Part shown: in pieces, positions 1 through 8,216 of the stretch
Layout: each line of letters opens with the position of its first letter
Position numbering within the stretch: the stretch's first letter is position 1
Origin: Anaerolineales bacterium
Lineage (GTDB): Bacteria > Chloroflexota > Anaerolineae > JAAEKA01
Length of the DNA: 64,000 nt
NCBI GenBank assembly: GCA_020634615.1
Contig: JACKBI010000010.1
Span: 190,744 to 254,743 of the forward strand
Reading direction: 5' to 3'
Made by a program: the position numbers and the translations under genes
The notes under the pieces: model-generated
What the model saw: only the letters and a program-made list of their open reading frames with translations
Databases searched by the model: none
Told to the model about the DNA's origin: nothing

Positions 1-359
1 CCATCGTCAGTGAGCAGCAGCAACCCCTCGCTGTCAGCATCAAGCCGGCCTACGGGATACAGCCGGTTGTTGGAGGTTATCAGCGTCTCCAGCCCTGGCC
101 GGCCGCGTTCGTCATTGAAGACCGAAAGAATGCCCGGCGGCTTGTTGAGCATGAGGTAGGTGTAGCGCTTCTCCTGCTTCGATTTGACCCGCCGGCCGTC
201 GACCTCGACCACGTCGCGCGCCAGGTCAACCTTGGTGCCGAGCTCGCGCACGACCTCGCCGTTGACTGTGACTCGCCCTTCGGTGATCAGTTCCTCACAG
301 GCACGCCGCGACGCGATGCCGGAATTCGCCATTACTTTTTGTAGTCGTTCAGGCGGCAT
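1..359 (-). CDS. RsuA/RluB-family rRNA pseudouridine synthase (3' end outside window)
   Basis: The reverse strand reads MPPERLQKVMANSGIASRR and then an S4-type RNA-binding domain (RRACEELITEGRVTVNGEVV), which is how RsuA/RluB/RluF synthases begin. These enzymes convert a specific uridine of rRNA to pseudouridine. After the S4 domain comes the start of the catalytic domain, with the family motif GRLDADSEGLLLLTDDG at the window edge; its GRLD aspartate is the catalytic residue in this family. The gene runs off base 1, so most of the catalytic domain is not visible. The ATG lies 2 bases after the stop of the upstream carboxypeptidase gene, so the two are probably co-transcribed. The exact subfamily cannot be decided from this fragment. 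Confidence 0.9.
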   Translation of the reverse strand, partial: MPPERLQKVMANSGIASRRACEELITEGRVTVNGEVVRELGTKVDLARDVVEVDGRRVKSKQEKRYTYLMLNKPPGILSVFNDERGRPGLETLITSNNRLYPVGRLDADSEGLLLLTDD

Positions 360-361
360 AG

Positions 362-1474
362 TTAGTACTCGCTCGCTAACGCCGGCGCGGAGGCCAGCAG
401 TTGATTTCCCAAATACCAGCGAACCTCGCCGATAGATTGACCGGCCACCGGCGGCGCGCCATTGGACACGAACTGGCTGCGCAAGAGTGGCCACTGCCAG
501 GCAGGCAGGAAGAGCCACGGACGCTCTGGCGCCGTGACTCGCAGCGGTTGACCGTCAGCCGCCCGAATCCAGGACGTCAGACCGGTGGGCTCCGGCGCCG
601 GTTCGCGGCGATACTGCTCCTGGCTGAAATCGAACAGGGTCGCTGTGTCGCTGTAGCGATCCTGGCTGCCGAGCACCACGGCAATGGTACGGAACCCATC
701 CTGCGAATAGGAGCCGACCAGGCATTGGCCCGCTGCATCGCTGGTACCGGTTTTGATGCCATCAGCGCCCGGATAGTAGCCCAGCAGCTCGTTGATGTTG
801 AAAAGCTCACGACCGGCGGCCTCGTGGCTTTGTGTCGCCACCATGGTGCGGAACACAGGGTTGGCCATGGCCAGCTCGGCCAGCCGCCACAGGTCCTGCG
901 CGCTGCTGTAATGGTTGTCCGCATCCAGGCCGTGCGGATTGGCGAAATGGGTATCTGTCAGGCCAAGCTCGGCGGCGCGCTGGTTCATCAGGTCCACGAA
1001 CGCCTCTTCGCTGCCGGCCACATGTTCGGCCAGCGCGACCGCTGCATCATTGCCCGAACGCAGCAGCAGGCCCCACAGCAGATCTTCCACCGTCAGGCTT
1101 TCGCCCGCCTCCAGTCCCATGGAGGCCTCGCCCACCAGCGCCGTGGGCGATACTGTGACAATGTCGCTCAGGTTGGCCCGCTCAAGCACCAACAGGGCGG
1201 TCATGATCTTGGTGGTGCTTGCCATGGCCCGCGGCTGCGTGGCATTGATCGATCCCAGCACCCGGCCCGTGGCGCTATCAGCCAGCAATGCCTCCGGTGC
1301 AGAGATCGCCGGCAAGGTCTGGGCGGTCTGTTGCGCTGCGATCTGCTCCGGGAAGATGGCCGCAGCGCCCGGCTGACCACCGCGCAAAACAGGCGGACCG
1401 AGGGCGACGTTGAGCAGAGCAGTCAGGCTGAGCAGCGCCGTCCAGATTGCGGTGGAAAGTACGGATGCGGACAT
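362..1474 (-). CDS. Serine-type D-Ala-D-Ala carboxypeptidase (PBP5/DacF-like, peptidase S11)
   Basis: A 370-residue protein with an N-terminal hydrophobic stretch (residues about 5-27) that should act as signal peptide or membrane anchor. The three penicillin-binding signatures are in order: S86-x-x-K89 in ASTTK, S140-G-N142 in RSGND, and K241-T-G243 in GIKTGTS. It should trim the terminal D-alanine from peptidoglycan stem peptides outside the membrane. A short C-terminal region (about residues 290-365) follows the catalytic domain, as in S11 enzymes. The product order with the pseudouridine synthase 2 bases downstream matches a common housekeeping pairing. All catalytic residues are intact. 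Confidence 0.92.
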   Translation of the reverse strand: MSASVLSTAIWTALLSLTALLNVALGPPVLRGGQPGAAAIFPEQIAAQQTAQTLPAISAPEALLADSATGRVLGSINATQPRAMASTTKIMTALLVLERANLSDIVTVSPTALVGEASMGLEAGESLTVEDLLWGLLLRSGNDAAVALAEHVAGSEEAFVDLMNQRAAELGLTDTHFANPHGLDADNHYSSAQDLWRLAELAMANPVFRTMVATQSHEAAGRELFNINELLGYYPGADGIKTGTSDAAGQCLVGSYSQDGFRTIAVVLGSQDRYSDTATLFDFSQEQYRREPAPEPTGLTSWIRAADGQPLRVTAPERPWLFLPAWQWPLLRSQFVSNGAPPVAGQSIGEVRWYLGNQLLASAPALASEY

Positions 1475-1627
1475 TGAAGCTTCGTTAAGTATCAGTTCAA
1501 CTTCTTTGGAAAGGTCGAACTGTCTTTCGCTGTGCGATTGTTGGGGACACAGGTCAGCGTGACCAAAAGGGTTGAAATCTGCGCCGATACGCCATCTTAT
1601 ACCCAGGCGCCGGGGTGTGTCAAAAGG

Positions 1628-2590
1628 TCAGGGTTGCAACAGCACCTTGAGCACGCCAGATCGTGCGGCATAGTCAAGCGCCTCCAAACCCTGCGCCAGC
1701 GGGTAGGTCGCTTCGATCAGTGGCCGTGGATCGACCTGGCCGCTGGCCAGCGCTTCCAGGGCGGCATCGAAGGGACCACAGCGCGAGCCGATTACCTGAA
1801 TCTCATCGACTACCACGCGGCTCATGTCCACCTCGGCGGCGCTGTGATAGGTGCTCTTCAGGACAATGGTGCCCTGGGAGCGCACCAGATCCAGTGCGTC
1901 GGCAAAGCCAGCCGGGCTGCCGGTACAATCTACCACCACGTCGGCCCAGCCGTGCGGCAGGCTGCCACGCGCCGCTGTAGCGATCCCGGCGCTGCGCAAC
2001 AGTGTCAGGTTGCGTGACGTCATCTGGCGCCCGACGGCGACGAGCTCCGCTCCGGCGCCTGCCAGCGACCGCGCCACCAGTTGCCCCAGCCGGCCCGCGC
2101 CGATGACTGCGATCCGGTCAGCAGGCTGGATATCCACCTGTTCGAGTACTCGCAGCGCGGCCGCCAGTGGCTCGGTAAACACGGCTGACTCGTCGGGCAC
2201 GTTCTCCGGCACAACGTGCAGGTTGGCGATGGGCAGCGCTACGAACTGCGCAAAGACGCCGTCGCGCGCGCGGATCCCGACCACCTGCCTGCGCAGACAA
2301 TGCTCACGAATGCCGCGGACACAGAAGGCGCACTCGCCGCAGCCGATGTTGATCTCACCGGCGACGCGCTGGCCCACCAGGTCTGGTTGGTCGATGCACG
2401 TCACCACCACGCCGATGAACTCGTGGCCCAGAACGCCGCTGAACCCTGCGTAGCCGCGCAGTATCTCCAGGTCGGTGCTGCAGATGCCTGCCAGCAGCAC
2501 TTGTACCAGCGCTTCGCCGGAGGCCGGCTTCGGCGTGGGATACTCCGGGTCAACGCGTGCGGTTGTACCGTCATAGGTCAGGGCGTACAT
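1628..2590 (-). CDS. Zinc-dependent alcohol dehydrogenase-like MDR oxidoreductase
   Basis: A 320-residue medium-chain dehydrogenase. The catalytic-zinc residues are visible as C37 (AGICSTD) and H56-E57 (LGHEF), and the structural-zinc cysteines as C84, C87, C90 and C98. A Rossmann glycine motif GAGRLG lies at residues 164-169. The enzyme should oxidise or reduce a polyol or alcohol with NAD(P); the substrate cannot be told from sequence. It is slightly shorter than the usual 340-350 residues of sorbitol/threonine dehydrogenases. It stands alone between the carboxypeptidase and the secDF terminator, so it probably has its own promoter. Confidence 0.88.
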   Translation of the reverse strand: MYALTYDGTTARVDPEYPTPKPASGEALVQVLLAGICSTDLEILRGYAGFSGVLGHEFIGVVVTCIDQPDLVGQRVAGEINIGCGECAFCVRGIREHCLRRQVVGIRARDGVFAQFVALPIANLHVVPENVPDESAVFTEPLAAALRVLEQVDIQPADRIAVIGAGRLGQLVARSLAGAGAELVAVGRQMTSRNLTLLRSAGIATAARGSLPHGWADVVVDCTGSPAGFADALDLVRSQGTIVLKSTYHSAAEVDMSRVVVDEIQVIGSRCGPFDAALEALASGQVDPRPLIEATYPLAQGLEALDYAARSGVLKVLLQP

Positions 2591-2631
2591 GGTGGAATTC
2601 CCTCGTGTTGGAGAGTAACTGCCATCTGGGA

Positions 2632-2674
2632 CAAAAAGTATCCCGGAAGCGACGATACATCGTTTCCGGGATAC
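2632..2674 (-). terminator. Rho-independent terminator after secF
   Basis: Reading the minus strand, an 11-bp perfect stem (bases 2664-2674 with 2638-2648, GTATCCCGGAA arms) is followed directly by a run of five T (2633-2637). It lies 29 bases after the secF stop and before the dehydrogenase start, so it should end the secDF transcript. Confidence 0.85.
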
Positions 2675-2702
2675 GAAGCTGCTTTGACTTTAGTGGTGCG
2701 GA

Positions 2703-3638
2703 TCAGGCAGTTGCAGATGCGCGCTGTGTCTTTGCGCGCTTCTGAGCCGCCTTTTCCCAGGTCACCAGCAACGGAGTTGCGTTGAAGATCGATGAGTAGG
2801 TACCGCTGATCATGCCGATCAGCAGCACGGCGATGAACGGCTTGATGGTGTCGCCACCGAACATCAGGATAGCGACCATGATGAACATCGCGTTCAACTG
2901 GGTCGTCAGCGACCGGCCGACCGTCTCCAGCAGGCTGCGGTTGCAGATCGTCTCGAAGTCCTCGCCGCGGTGGCGGGCTGAGTTCTCGCGGACACGGTCG
3001 AAGACCACGATGGTGTCCTGAACGCTGAAGCCCAGCACGGTCAACAGCGCCGTCAGGAATAATGCGTCGACTTCCCAGCCGACGAGCACACCCATCAGTG
3101 CAGCGAACCCACAGGCAACGACGACGTCATGAACCATCGCGACCACCGCCGTCACTCCGTAGCGCACCGGGTGGGAGACGTTGCGGAAGGCGACAACCAT
3201 GAAGAGGACGATGGCCATTGCAACGAAGAGCACCGCAATCAACGCCGAACGTGTAACCTCTCGCCCGACGGCCGGACCGACATTGCGGTACTGCAAGGTC
3301 TCGATGCCGCCGAAAGTTGCGCCCAGCTGCTCCTCGATGGCAGTCTTGGTGTCGGGATCGACCGCCTTAAGTCGTGCCTGGTATTCGTTGCCCTCAGCGC
3401 CGACGGTTGTCACGGACGTGTCGCTGAGGTCGAAGGCAACAAACACATCGCGCACATCGGTCGGTGCAGCGGCGTCGCCCAGCTTGAACTCCCAGTAGAC
3501 GCCGCCCGTAAAGTCAATGCTGAGGCGGAACGGCTGGCCGGTGGTCACCATGGAATAGCCGATCAGCAGCAAGCTGATGCCAATGATGATGGCCGAGCCG
3601 ATGTAATAGTACCTGCGGTTTTGTACAATATTATACAT
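2703..3638 (-). CDS. secF: Protein translocase subunit SecF
   Basis: A 311-residue membrane protein with the SecF layout: TM1 near residues 12-33, a periplasmic P1-type domain (about 35-125), and five more TM segments. The motif VQDTIVVFDRVREN in the middle of the TM block is the conserved SecF signature tied to proton-driven export. SecF works with SecD and SecYEG to complete protein secretion. The gene follows secD with only 3 bases between them and ends at a clear terminator, so the two form a simple secDF operon. The length is normal for a stand-alone SecF. Confidence 0.96.
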   Translation of the reverse strand: MYNIVQNRRYYYIGSAIIIGISLLLIGYSMVTTGQPFRLSIDFTGGVYWEFKLGDAAAPTDVRDVFVAFDLSDTSVTTVGAEGNEYQARLKAVDPDTKTAIEEQLGATFGGIETLQYRNVGPAVGREVTRSALIAVLFVAMAIVLFMVVAFRNVSHPVRYGVTAVVAMVHDVVVACGFAALMGVLVGWEVDALFLTALLTVLGFSVQDTIVVFDRVRENSARHRGEDFETICNRSLLETVGRSLTTQLNAMFIMVAILMFGGDTIKPFIAVLLIGMISGTYSSIFNATPLLVTWEKAAQKRAKTQRASATA

Positions 3639-3641
3639 AGA

Positions 3642-5051
3642 TCAAACTCCCAGGACCCAGTTCTTGCCGGACATGGATTTTTCAGCGCTGCGGCGTTGGA
3701 AAACCAGCCGCATCAGCACACGGGTGACGAAGACAGCAGTGAACATGCTGATTAGCACACCGATGATCAGCGTGACCGCAAAGCCGCGCACGGTGCTGGC
3801 GCCGAACGCGCCGCCGAAGTAGTAAAGGATACCGGCTGTGATCAGCGTTGAGAGGTTGGAGTCCAGAATCGACGTCCATGCTCGGTTAAAGCCAGCGTCC
3901 ACAGCAGCCTTCACAGATTTGCCTGCGCGCACTTCTTCCTTCATGCGCTCGAAGATCAGCACGTTGGCGTCAACCGCCATGCCGATCGCAAGCAGGAAGC
4001 CGGCAATGCCTGCCAAAGTCAACGTGATGGGAATGAGCTTAAAGACGGCGAGGTTGATGAGGATGAAAGTTATCAGAGCGATATCAGCCAGCAGGCCAGG
4101 CAGCCTGTAGAACACCGCCATAAACAACAGCACGACGAAGACGCCGATCACGCCGGCCAGGATGCTCTTTTGCACCGAGTCGGCGCCCAGCGTTGCGCCC
4201 ACCGACCGGCTATCCACGACATTCAGCGCCACCGGCAGCGCACCGTACTGCATCTGCACGGCCAGGCTGCGGGCCTCGTCGGTGGTATAGCTGCCCTCGA
4301 TCTGGCCGCTGCCGTCGATGGTCGAACGGATCACCGGGGCTGAGAGGACGGTCTTGTCCATGACGATTGCCACGGCATCGCCGATGTGCGAGGCGGTGTA
4401 ATCCCGGAAGATCTGCCGGCCTTCATCGTTCAACTCAAAGGTGATCAACGGCTGTGACGTCGTGTTGTTGAAACCAACCGCGGCCGACTTGAGCGCCGCA
4501 CCGGTCATAATGGTGTGGAACGGCTGGTTGGTGACAGGGTTGAGTAGACCCAATGTGTCAGAAATAGCGCCTGTTGCGGATGCGCTGCTGGCTCCGCCCA
4601 CATCGGTCTGGATGAGCGCACCCTGCCCGACCGGGTTCTGTCCCATCTCGACGAACTCGAGCAGGCCGGTGCCGCGCAGCGTGGAGATCGCCTGGTTGGG
4701 GTCATCGATGCCCGGCAGCTCCACAATAATGCGGTTCTCACCCTGGCGTTGCACCAGCGGCTCTGACACACCCAGTCCGTTGACGCGGTTGTCAACGATG
4801 ACCTTGGCGGCATCCATCGCGGATGACAATTCTTCGCCGGTCAGCGGTGTGGACGGATCCGCCTCGAGCAACACCTGCAGGCCGCCCTGAAGGTCAAGGC
4901 CCTGCTTCAACTCAAGGTCACGGAACTCCTTGGGTTGCCAGAATGCCACGTTAGACATCCATTGCGGATGCTGAAAGGGCAGAGCGATCACCAGGGCAAA
5001 CAATGCCACGACGACCACAATGATCACGGAAATCAAATGGCGACGATTCAT
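3642..5051 (-). CDS. secD: Protein translocase subunit SecD
   Basis: A 469-residue protein with an N-terminal TM helix (about 7-26), the motif LKQGLDLQGGLQVLLEAD of the SecD P1 domain, and a C-terminal block of TM helices. That block carries NVLIFERMKEEVRAG and the DAGFNRAWTSILDSNLSTL region typical of SecD. It forms the proton-coupled export motor with SecF. The start is supported by an AGGAG ribosome site (plus-strand ctcct about 8 bases away). SecF follows after 3 bases. No key residue seems to be missing. Confidence 0.96.
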   Translation of the reverse strand: MNRRHLISVIIVVVVALFALVIALPFQHPQWMSNVAFWQPKEFRDLELKQGLDLQGGLQVLLEADPSTPLTGEELSSAMDAAKVIVDNRVNGLGVSEPLVQRQGENRIIVELPGIDDPNQAISTLRGTGLLEFVEMGQNPVGQGALIQTDVGGASSASATGAISDTLGLLNPVTNQPFHTIMTGAALKSAAVGFNNTTSQPLITFELNDEGRQIFRDYTASHIGDAVAIVMDKTVLSAPVIRSTIDGSGQIEGSYTTDEARSLAVQMQYGALPVALNVVDSRSVGATLGADSVQKSILAGVIGVFVVLLFMAVFYRLPGLLADIALITFILINLAVFKLIPITLTLAGIAGFLLAIGMAVDANVLIFERMKEEVRAGKSVKAAVDAGFNRAWTSILDSNLSTLITAGILYYFGGAFGASTVRGFAVTLIIGVLISMFTAVFVTRVLMRLVFQRRSAEKSMSGKNWVLGV

Positions 5052-5095
5052 TCGGTACTCCTGCTGCTGCGCTGTGGGGTCCGCCGGCGCCTATC

Positions 5096-5124
5096 AAAAG
5101 ACGAACCAGCCATGCGGCTGGTTG
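5096..5124 (-). terminator. Hairpin with short T-run in the secD leader
   Basis: On the minus strand an 8-bp perfect stem (5117-5124 with 5105-5112, AACCAGCC arms, 4-base loop) is followed by CG, TC and then TTTT (5096-5099). It sits 45 bases upstream of secD and downstream of the better terminator at 5201-5231. It may be a second terminator for the upstream operon or an attenuator in the secD leader; the sequence does not decide. Confidence 0.45.
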
Positions 5125-5200
5125 CCATGAGACAGAAACTATCCATCTACCGGCCCGGATCTCTGCGTAGCGTTGCCTGATCTAACCTGTTGAGGTCATA

Positions 5201-5231
5201 AGAAAACCGGCGAAACAGCCTTCACCGGGTT
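5201..5231 (-). terminator. Probable terminator of the 12600-5308 operon
   Basis: Minus-strand stem between 5221-5231 and 5205-5214 (about 10 pairs with one bulge and one G-T pair), followed by TTTT at 5203-5206. It is about 75 bases after the stop of the last gene of the long minus-strand operon. Confidence 0.6.
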
Positions 5232-5307
5232 GATGGAAAGATTATAGCGCAGCCACTTGGCGGTGTCAAATGAACGGGGTTTCACGAAGGGTTGCTGAAA
5301 GTGCCAT

Positions 5308-5691
5308 TCATGTTGCAACTTCGGTGTTACGCCGTGCTTCCAGAAATGCCACAACCTGCCGCAGTACTTCGTCTGCTGGTATGCCGACCGTGTCGATAAC
5401 CAGATCCGCGTGCTGGCGCGCGTGCTGCAGGCGTCGCCGCTGCTCAGCCAGAATCTCTTCGGTCCAGTCGTTGCGCCCGCTGCGCTCTTTCATGGCGGCC
5501 ACATCGACATCGAGATAGACGAGGTGGCGGGCGGGCGCAAAACGTTGCCAGGTGTCAGGGACGCCCGAATGTTCCTGGGCGGCAGCGCGCGCCGGGATTC
5601 CCAGCGCGCGCAGGCGGGTGACCAGGGTTGTCTTGCCTGCCTTGCACGGACCAACGACCTTTACTGAACCAGCGGGTGCGGGTGCGTTCAT
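5308..5691 (-). CDS. Small P-loop NTPase/kinase-like protein
   Basis: A 127-residue protein with a clear Walker A motif GPCKAGKT at residues 14-21, preceded by a short beta strand (SVKVVG). Later it has HLVYLDVDVAAMKERSGRNDW, which resembles the base- or lid-region of nucleotide kinases. It resembles small ATPases that act in signalling or repair more than a metabolic kinase, but I cannot assign a substrate. Its ATG overlaps the TGA of the phosphatase gene by one base (TGATG), so the two are translationally coupled. It is the last gene before a terminator. The function is unknown. Confidence 0.8.
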   Translation of the reverse strand: MNAPAPAGSVKVVGPCKAGKTTLVTRLRALGIPARAAAQEHSGVPDTWQRFAPARHLVYLDVDVAAMKERSGRNDWTEEILAEQRRRLQHARQHADLVIDTVGIPADEVLRQVVAFLEARRNTEVAT

Positions 5692-6458
5692 CAGAAGGGC
5701 AGCGAAACGGTCATGCGACGCGCCTCGTCCTCGTTGTCGTTGCTGCGAATGCCGAGGATGACCAGACTCATGTCATCCGCCGGCCGTCGCTGGTCCAGCT
5801 CAACGGCGCGCGTCAAGAGGAAATCAGCCAGATCGTTCAGTTCGGTGACGCCGTTGTCGAAAGCTTCCTGCACTGTCCGGGGAATGCTGATACGCTGCCC
5901 GCTGCGCTCCCCGGCCGTCCAGATACCGTCGGTGAATATCAAAGCCGTCAAGTCCTGCTGCAGCGGCAACTCGGTGGCGATGGGACGAGTGCGCGCATGG
6001 ACGCCGATGGCCTCGCTGGGCTCATCCAGATATTGCCAACCGTCCGGGGTGTTCACGCCGGTCCAGTGCGGGTTGTAGAGAAGGATGGGGCAGTGATTGT
6101 TGCGCAGCAGAACCAGGGTCCGGCTTGCCAGGTCCACCGACGCCAGGTTGAGTGTGGCGGATACCTTGCCGCCGCGCTGTGTGCGCAGATAGTCGTGAGC
6201 CGCGCGGGCCACAGCGCCATCGCGCACGCCATCTGCCAGCAATGCCATCGCCTTGCGGGCTACGATATTGCTGACAGCTTTGGCCGATTTGCCGCTGCGC
6301 TGACCATCTACCACGACGACCGACAGCCCGCCGTGGGGCCGCTCCACCACCTCGACGGTGTCACCGCTTTCGCTGGTCGCGTATTTGCCAACCTTGGCAA
6401 CGGCTACTTCGAGGGTCAAACCGAGGCGTACGGCGGTTGTCATCAAGGCAATCGTCAC
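5691..6458 (-). CDS. PP2C/SpoIIE-type serine/threonine phosphatase-like protein
   Basis: A 255-residue protein with a PPM-type fold by motif: GGLSVVVVDGQRSGKSAKAVSN carries the metal-binding DG pair and is followed by the helix of the family, VSATLNLASVDLASRTLVLLRNN resembles the SpoIIE core, and LTALIFTDGIW carries the second metal-site DG. RPADDMSLVILGI near residue 235 matches the terminal DDMT/S-type motif. It should dephosphorylate Ser/Thr on a partner protein. It overlaps the four-cysteine membrane protein gene by 4 bases and the P-loop gene by 1 base. The three are probably one signalling unit; the target is not identifiable. Confidence 0.82.
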   Translation of the reverse strand: MTIALMTTAVRLGLTLEVAVAKVGKYATSESGDTVEVVERPHGGLSVVVVDGQRSGKSAKAVSNIVARKAMALLADGVRDGAVARAAHDYLRTQRGGKVSATLNLASVDLASRTLVLLRNNHCPILLYNPHWTGVNTPDGWQYLDEPSEAIGVHARTRPIATELPLQQDLTALIFTDGIWTAGERSGQRISIPRTVQEAFDNGVTELNDLADFLLTRAVELDQRRPADDMSLVILGIRSNDNEDEARRMTVSLPF

Positions 6459-8182
6459 TGCGCCTGGCTTGGAGACGTTGCCGTCGGCGTCGGTGAGGGT
6501 GTCGCGGTAGGCGTCGCCGTCGCCAACTGAGTGGGTGTCGCCGTCGCGGTTGGGAATGGTGTCGCCGTCGGCAGAGTGACCACTACCCGGAACTCATGGT
6601 TGTATTGGTTGAACGGCGGATTTTGACACGCGGGACAGTTGCCCTGCACGTTGATGGTTGCTTCCTGACCGTCGACGAGGTAAGCAGGCACGCGGAAGTT
6701 GATGGAGACCGTGTCGCGGGCTCCCACTGCCAGCGTCTTGGGCGGCGCGACCGAACCAAATTCGCAGTCCGATGACCAGCAGAAGAACACGCCCCAGCCG
6801 ATGGGAATGTTCTCAGTTCGTGACATCACATAGTCAACCGGGCGGTTGCCGACGTTGCGCACCTGGATCTGGAAGAGCGTGCAGCCCTGGCCGGTGCGAC
6901 ATCCGGACTCGCTGCCGTCGATCGACGTGATGCTGAGGTCCTCAGCAAAGGTGATATTCACGAAGGGGGTCGAGGTTGGCGTTGGCGTCGCCGTCGGTGT
7001 GGACGACGGTGTCGGCTCCGCCACAGTTACCGTCTGTGTGAGCTCGGTCACCGAGTTGTCGCTCTTGACAATGCGCAACACGTAGGTAGTTGTTTGCGTC
7101 GGCCGTTCGGTTTGCGTGCCGCTGGGACCCGAGACACCGTTGCCATCGAGGTAGATCGCTTTGACGCCGGTGACCGTCCACGAGAGCGTCGTGGTTTGGC
7201 CGTACTGGATCGCTGTTGGGCTGGCCGTAAAGGAAGCCGAATATGCGGACGGCGTGTTGGTGACCGTCACGATAGGTGCCGGCGTCCAGGTCGGCGTGTT
7301 GGTGGCCGAGAAGTCCGGTGTGTTAGTAGGGAAGAAGGTCGGCGTGTCGCGCGGCGTCGGCGTCACAAACGCCTCGAAGGTCCAGGTCGGCGTTGCGGTC
7401 GCAAAATCGGGCGTCGCCGTCGGGAAAAAGAACTCGTCAGTTGGCGTCTCCGTTGGGAAGAGCGCGCCAGCCGTCGCGGTCTCGCCAGCCTGGACCGTAG
7501 AGGTCACCTGAGCAGGATCGGGCGTTGGAGTTGCGACGACCACCACGACGCCGCCGTTGGGAATCAACGTGCTGGTAATCACCGCAACGCCTGGCGGTGG
7601 CGTGATATTGGCGCCAGGCACCGGCGTGTCAGTTGGGTTGAGCGCGATCTCGGACGACAGCGTGCGCAGGCCGAGCCAGGTCATGCTCAGGAACGCACAT
7701 ACCATCAGCACGCCAACCAGCGTGCCTGCTGACAATAACAGCGGCCAGACGGGGCGCCGGTTGCGGCCGCCGGATGATGCGGCAGCAGGCCAGGCCAGCG
7801 GCGGCAGCGGCGGTGGGGGAGGCGTCGTTTCCGGTTCAAGGTCGTCCCAATCACCATCGGGCGCCTGTTCCTGCCATGTGAAATCGTCGGTCCGTACAGA
7901 ATCGTCGTCGCCGCCTGCCATGGCAGCCGCCATGACCGCCGCCGCGTCCTCTGGCTCGAGCGCTTGCGGCGTCGACTGCAGCCGGGCGTGGCGTTCCTGA
8001 TAGCGCGGGCAGCGTTCCCGATTGCCGCCTAGGCAGAAGAAGGTCTGCTCGTTGAGCGAAATCGTCTCGGCGACAGGAGGCGCGTAGCAACTGTTCTCGT
8101 AGCTGGGGTAGGTCAGATACGAGCCGCGGTCATCGGCCAGGCCAAGAAACGGGCACACGTCGTGGTCGTGGTCTTGTTCCAT
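6455..8182 (-). CDS. Membrane protein with CPFLGL four-cysteine module and Thr/Pro-rich extracellular region
   Basis: A 575-residue protein. The N-terminus holds a four-cysteine module (C10, C32, C50, C58) starting CPFLGLADDRG, which I recognise as a recurring Chloroflexota domain likely to bind a metal or cluster. An acidic/proline linker leads to one TM helix (about 145-170). Beyond it come Thr/Pro-rich repeats (TPT, TATPT), an Ig-like domain (about 315-390, SASPTAIQYGQTTTLSWTV), a second beta-rich domain with cysteines and another TATPT tail. The cysteine module should be cytoplasmic and the Ig-like domains outside. It is coupled to the phosphatase gene by an ATGA overlap, so it may be that enzyme's sensor. 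Confidence 0.85.
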   Translation of the reverse strand: MEQDHDHDVCPFLGLADDRGSYLTYPSYENSCYAPPVAETISLNEQTFFCLGGNRERCPRYQERHARLQSTPQALEPEDAAAVMAAAMAGGDDDSVRTDDFTWQEQAPDGDWDDLEPETTPPPPPLPPLAWPAAASSGGRNRRPVWPLLLSAGTLVGVLMVCAFLSMTWLGLRTLSSEIALNPTDTPVPGANITPPPGVAVITSTLIPNGGVVVVVATPTPDPAQVTSTVQAGETATAGALFPTETPTDEFFFPTATPDFATATPTWTFEAFVTPTPRDTPTFFPTNTPDFSATNTPTWTPAPIVTVTNTPSAYSASFTASPTAIQYGQTTTLSWTVTGVKAIYLDGNGVSGPSGTQTERPTQTTTYVLRIVKSDNSVTELTQTVTVAEPTPSSTPTATPTPTSTPFVNITFAEDLSITSIDGSESGCRTGQGCTLFQIQVRNVGNRPVDYVMSRTENIPIGWGVFFCWSSDCEFGSVAPPKTLAVGARDTVSINFRVPAYLVDGQEATINVQGNCPACQNPPFNQYNHEFRVVVTLPTATPFPTATATPTQLATATPTATPSPTPTATSPSQAQ

Positions 8183-8216
8183 CAGCGTTTTCCGTAGGTG
8201 TCAATCAACTGGTTAC

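Noticed and set aside
401..1477. Long plus-strand frame opposite the D,D-carboxypeptidase gene
   Set aside because: It is an antisense shadow typical of GC-rich DNA; the minus strand encodes all three penicillin-binding motifs.
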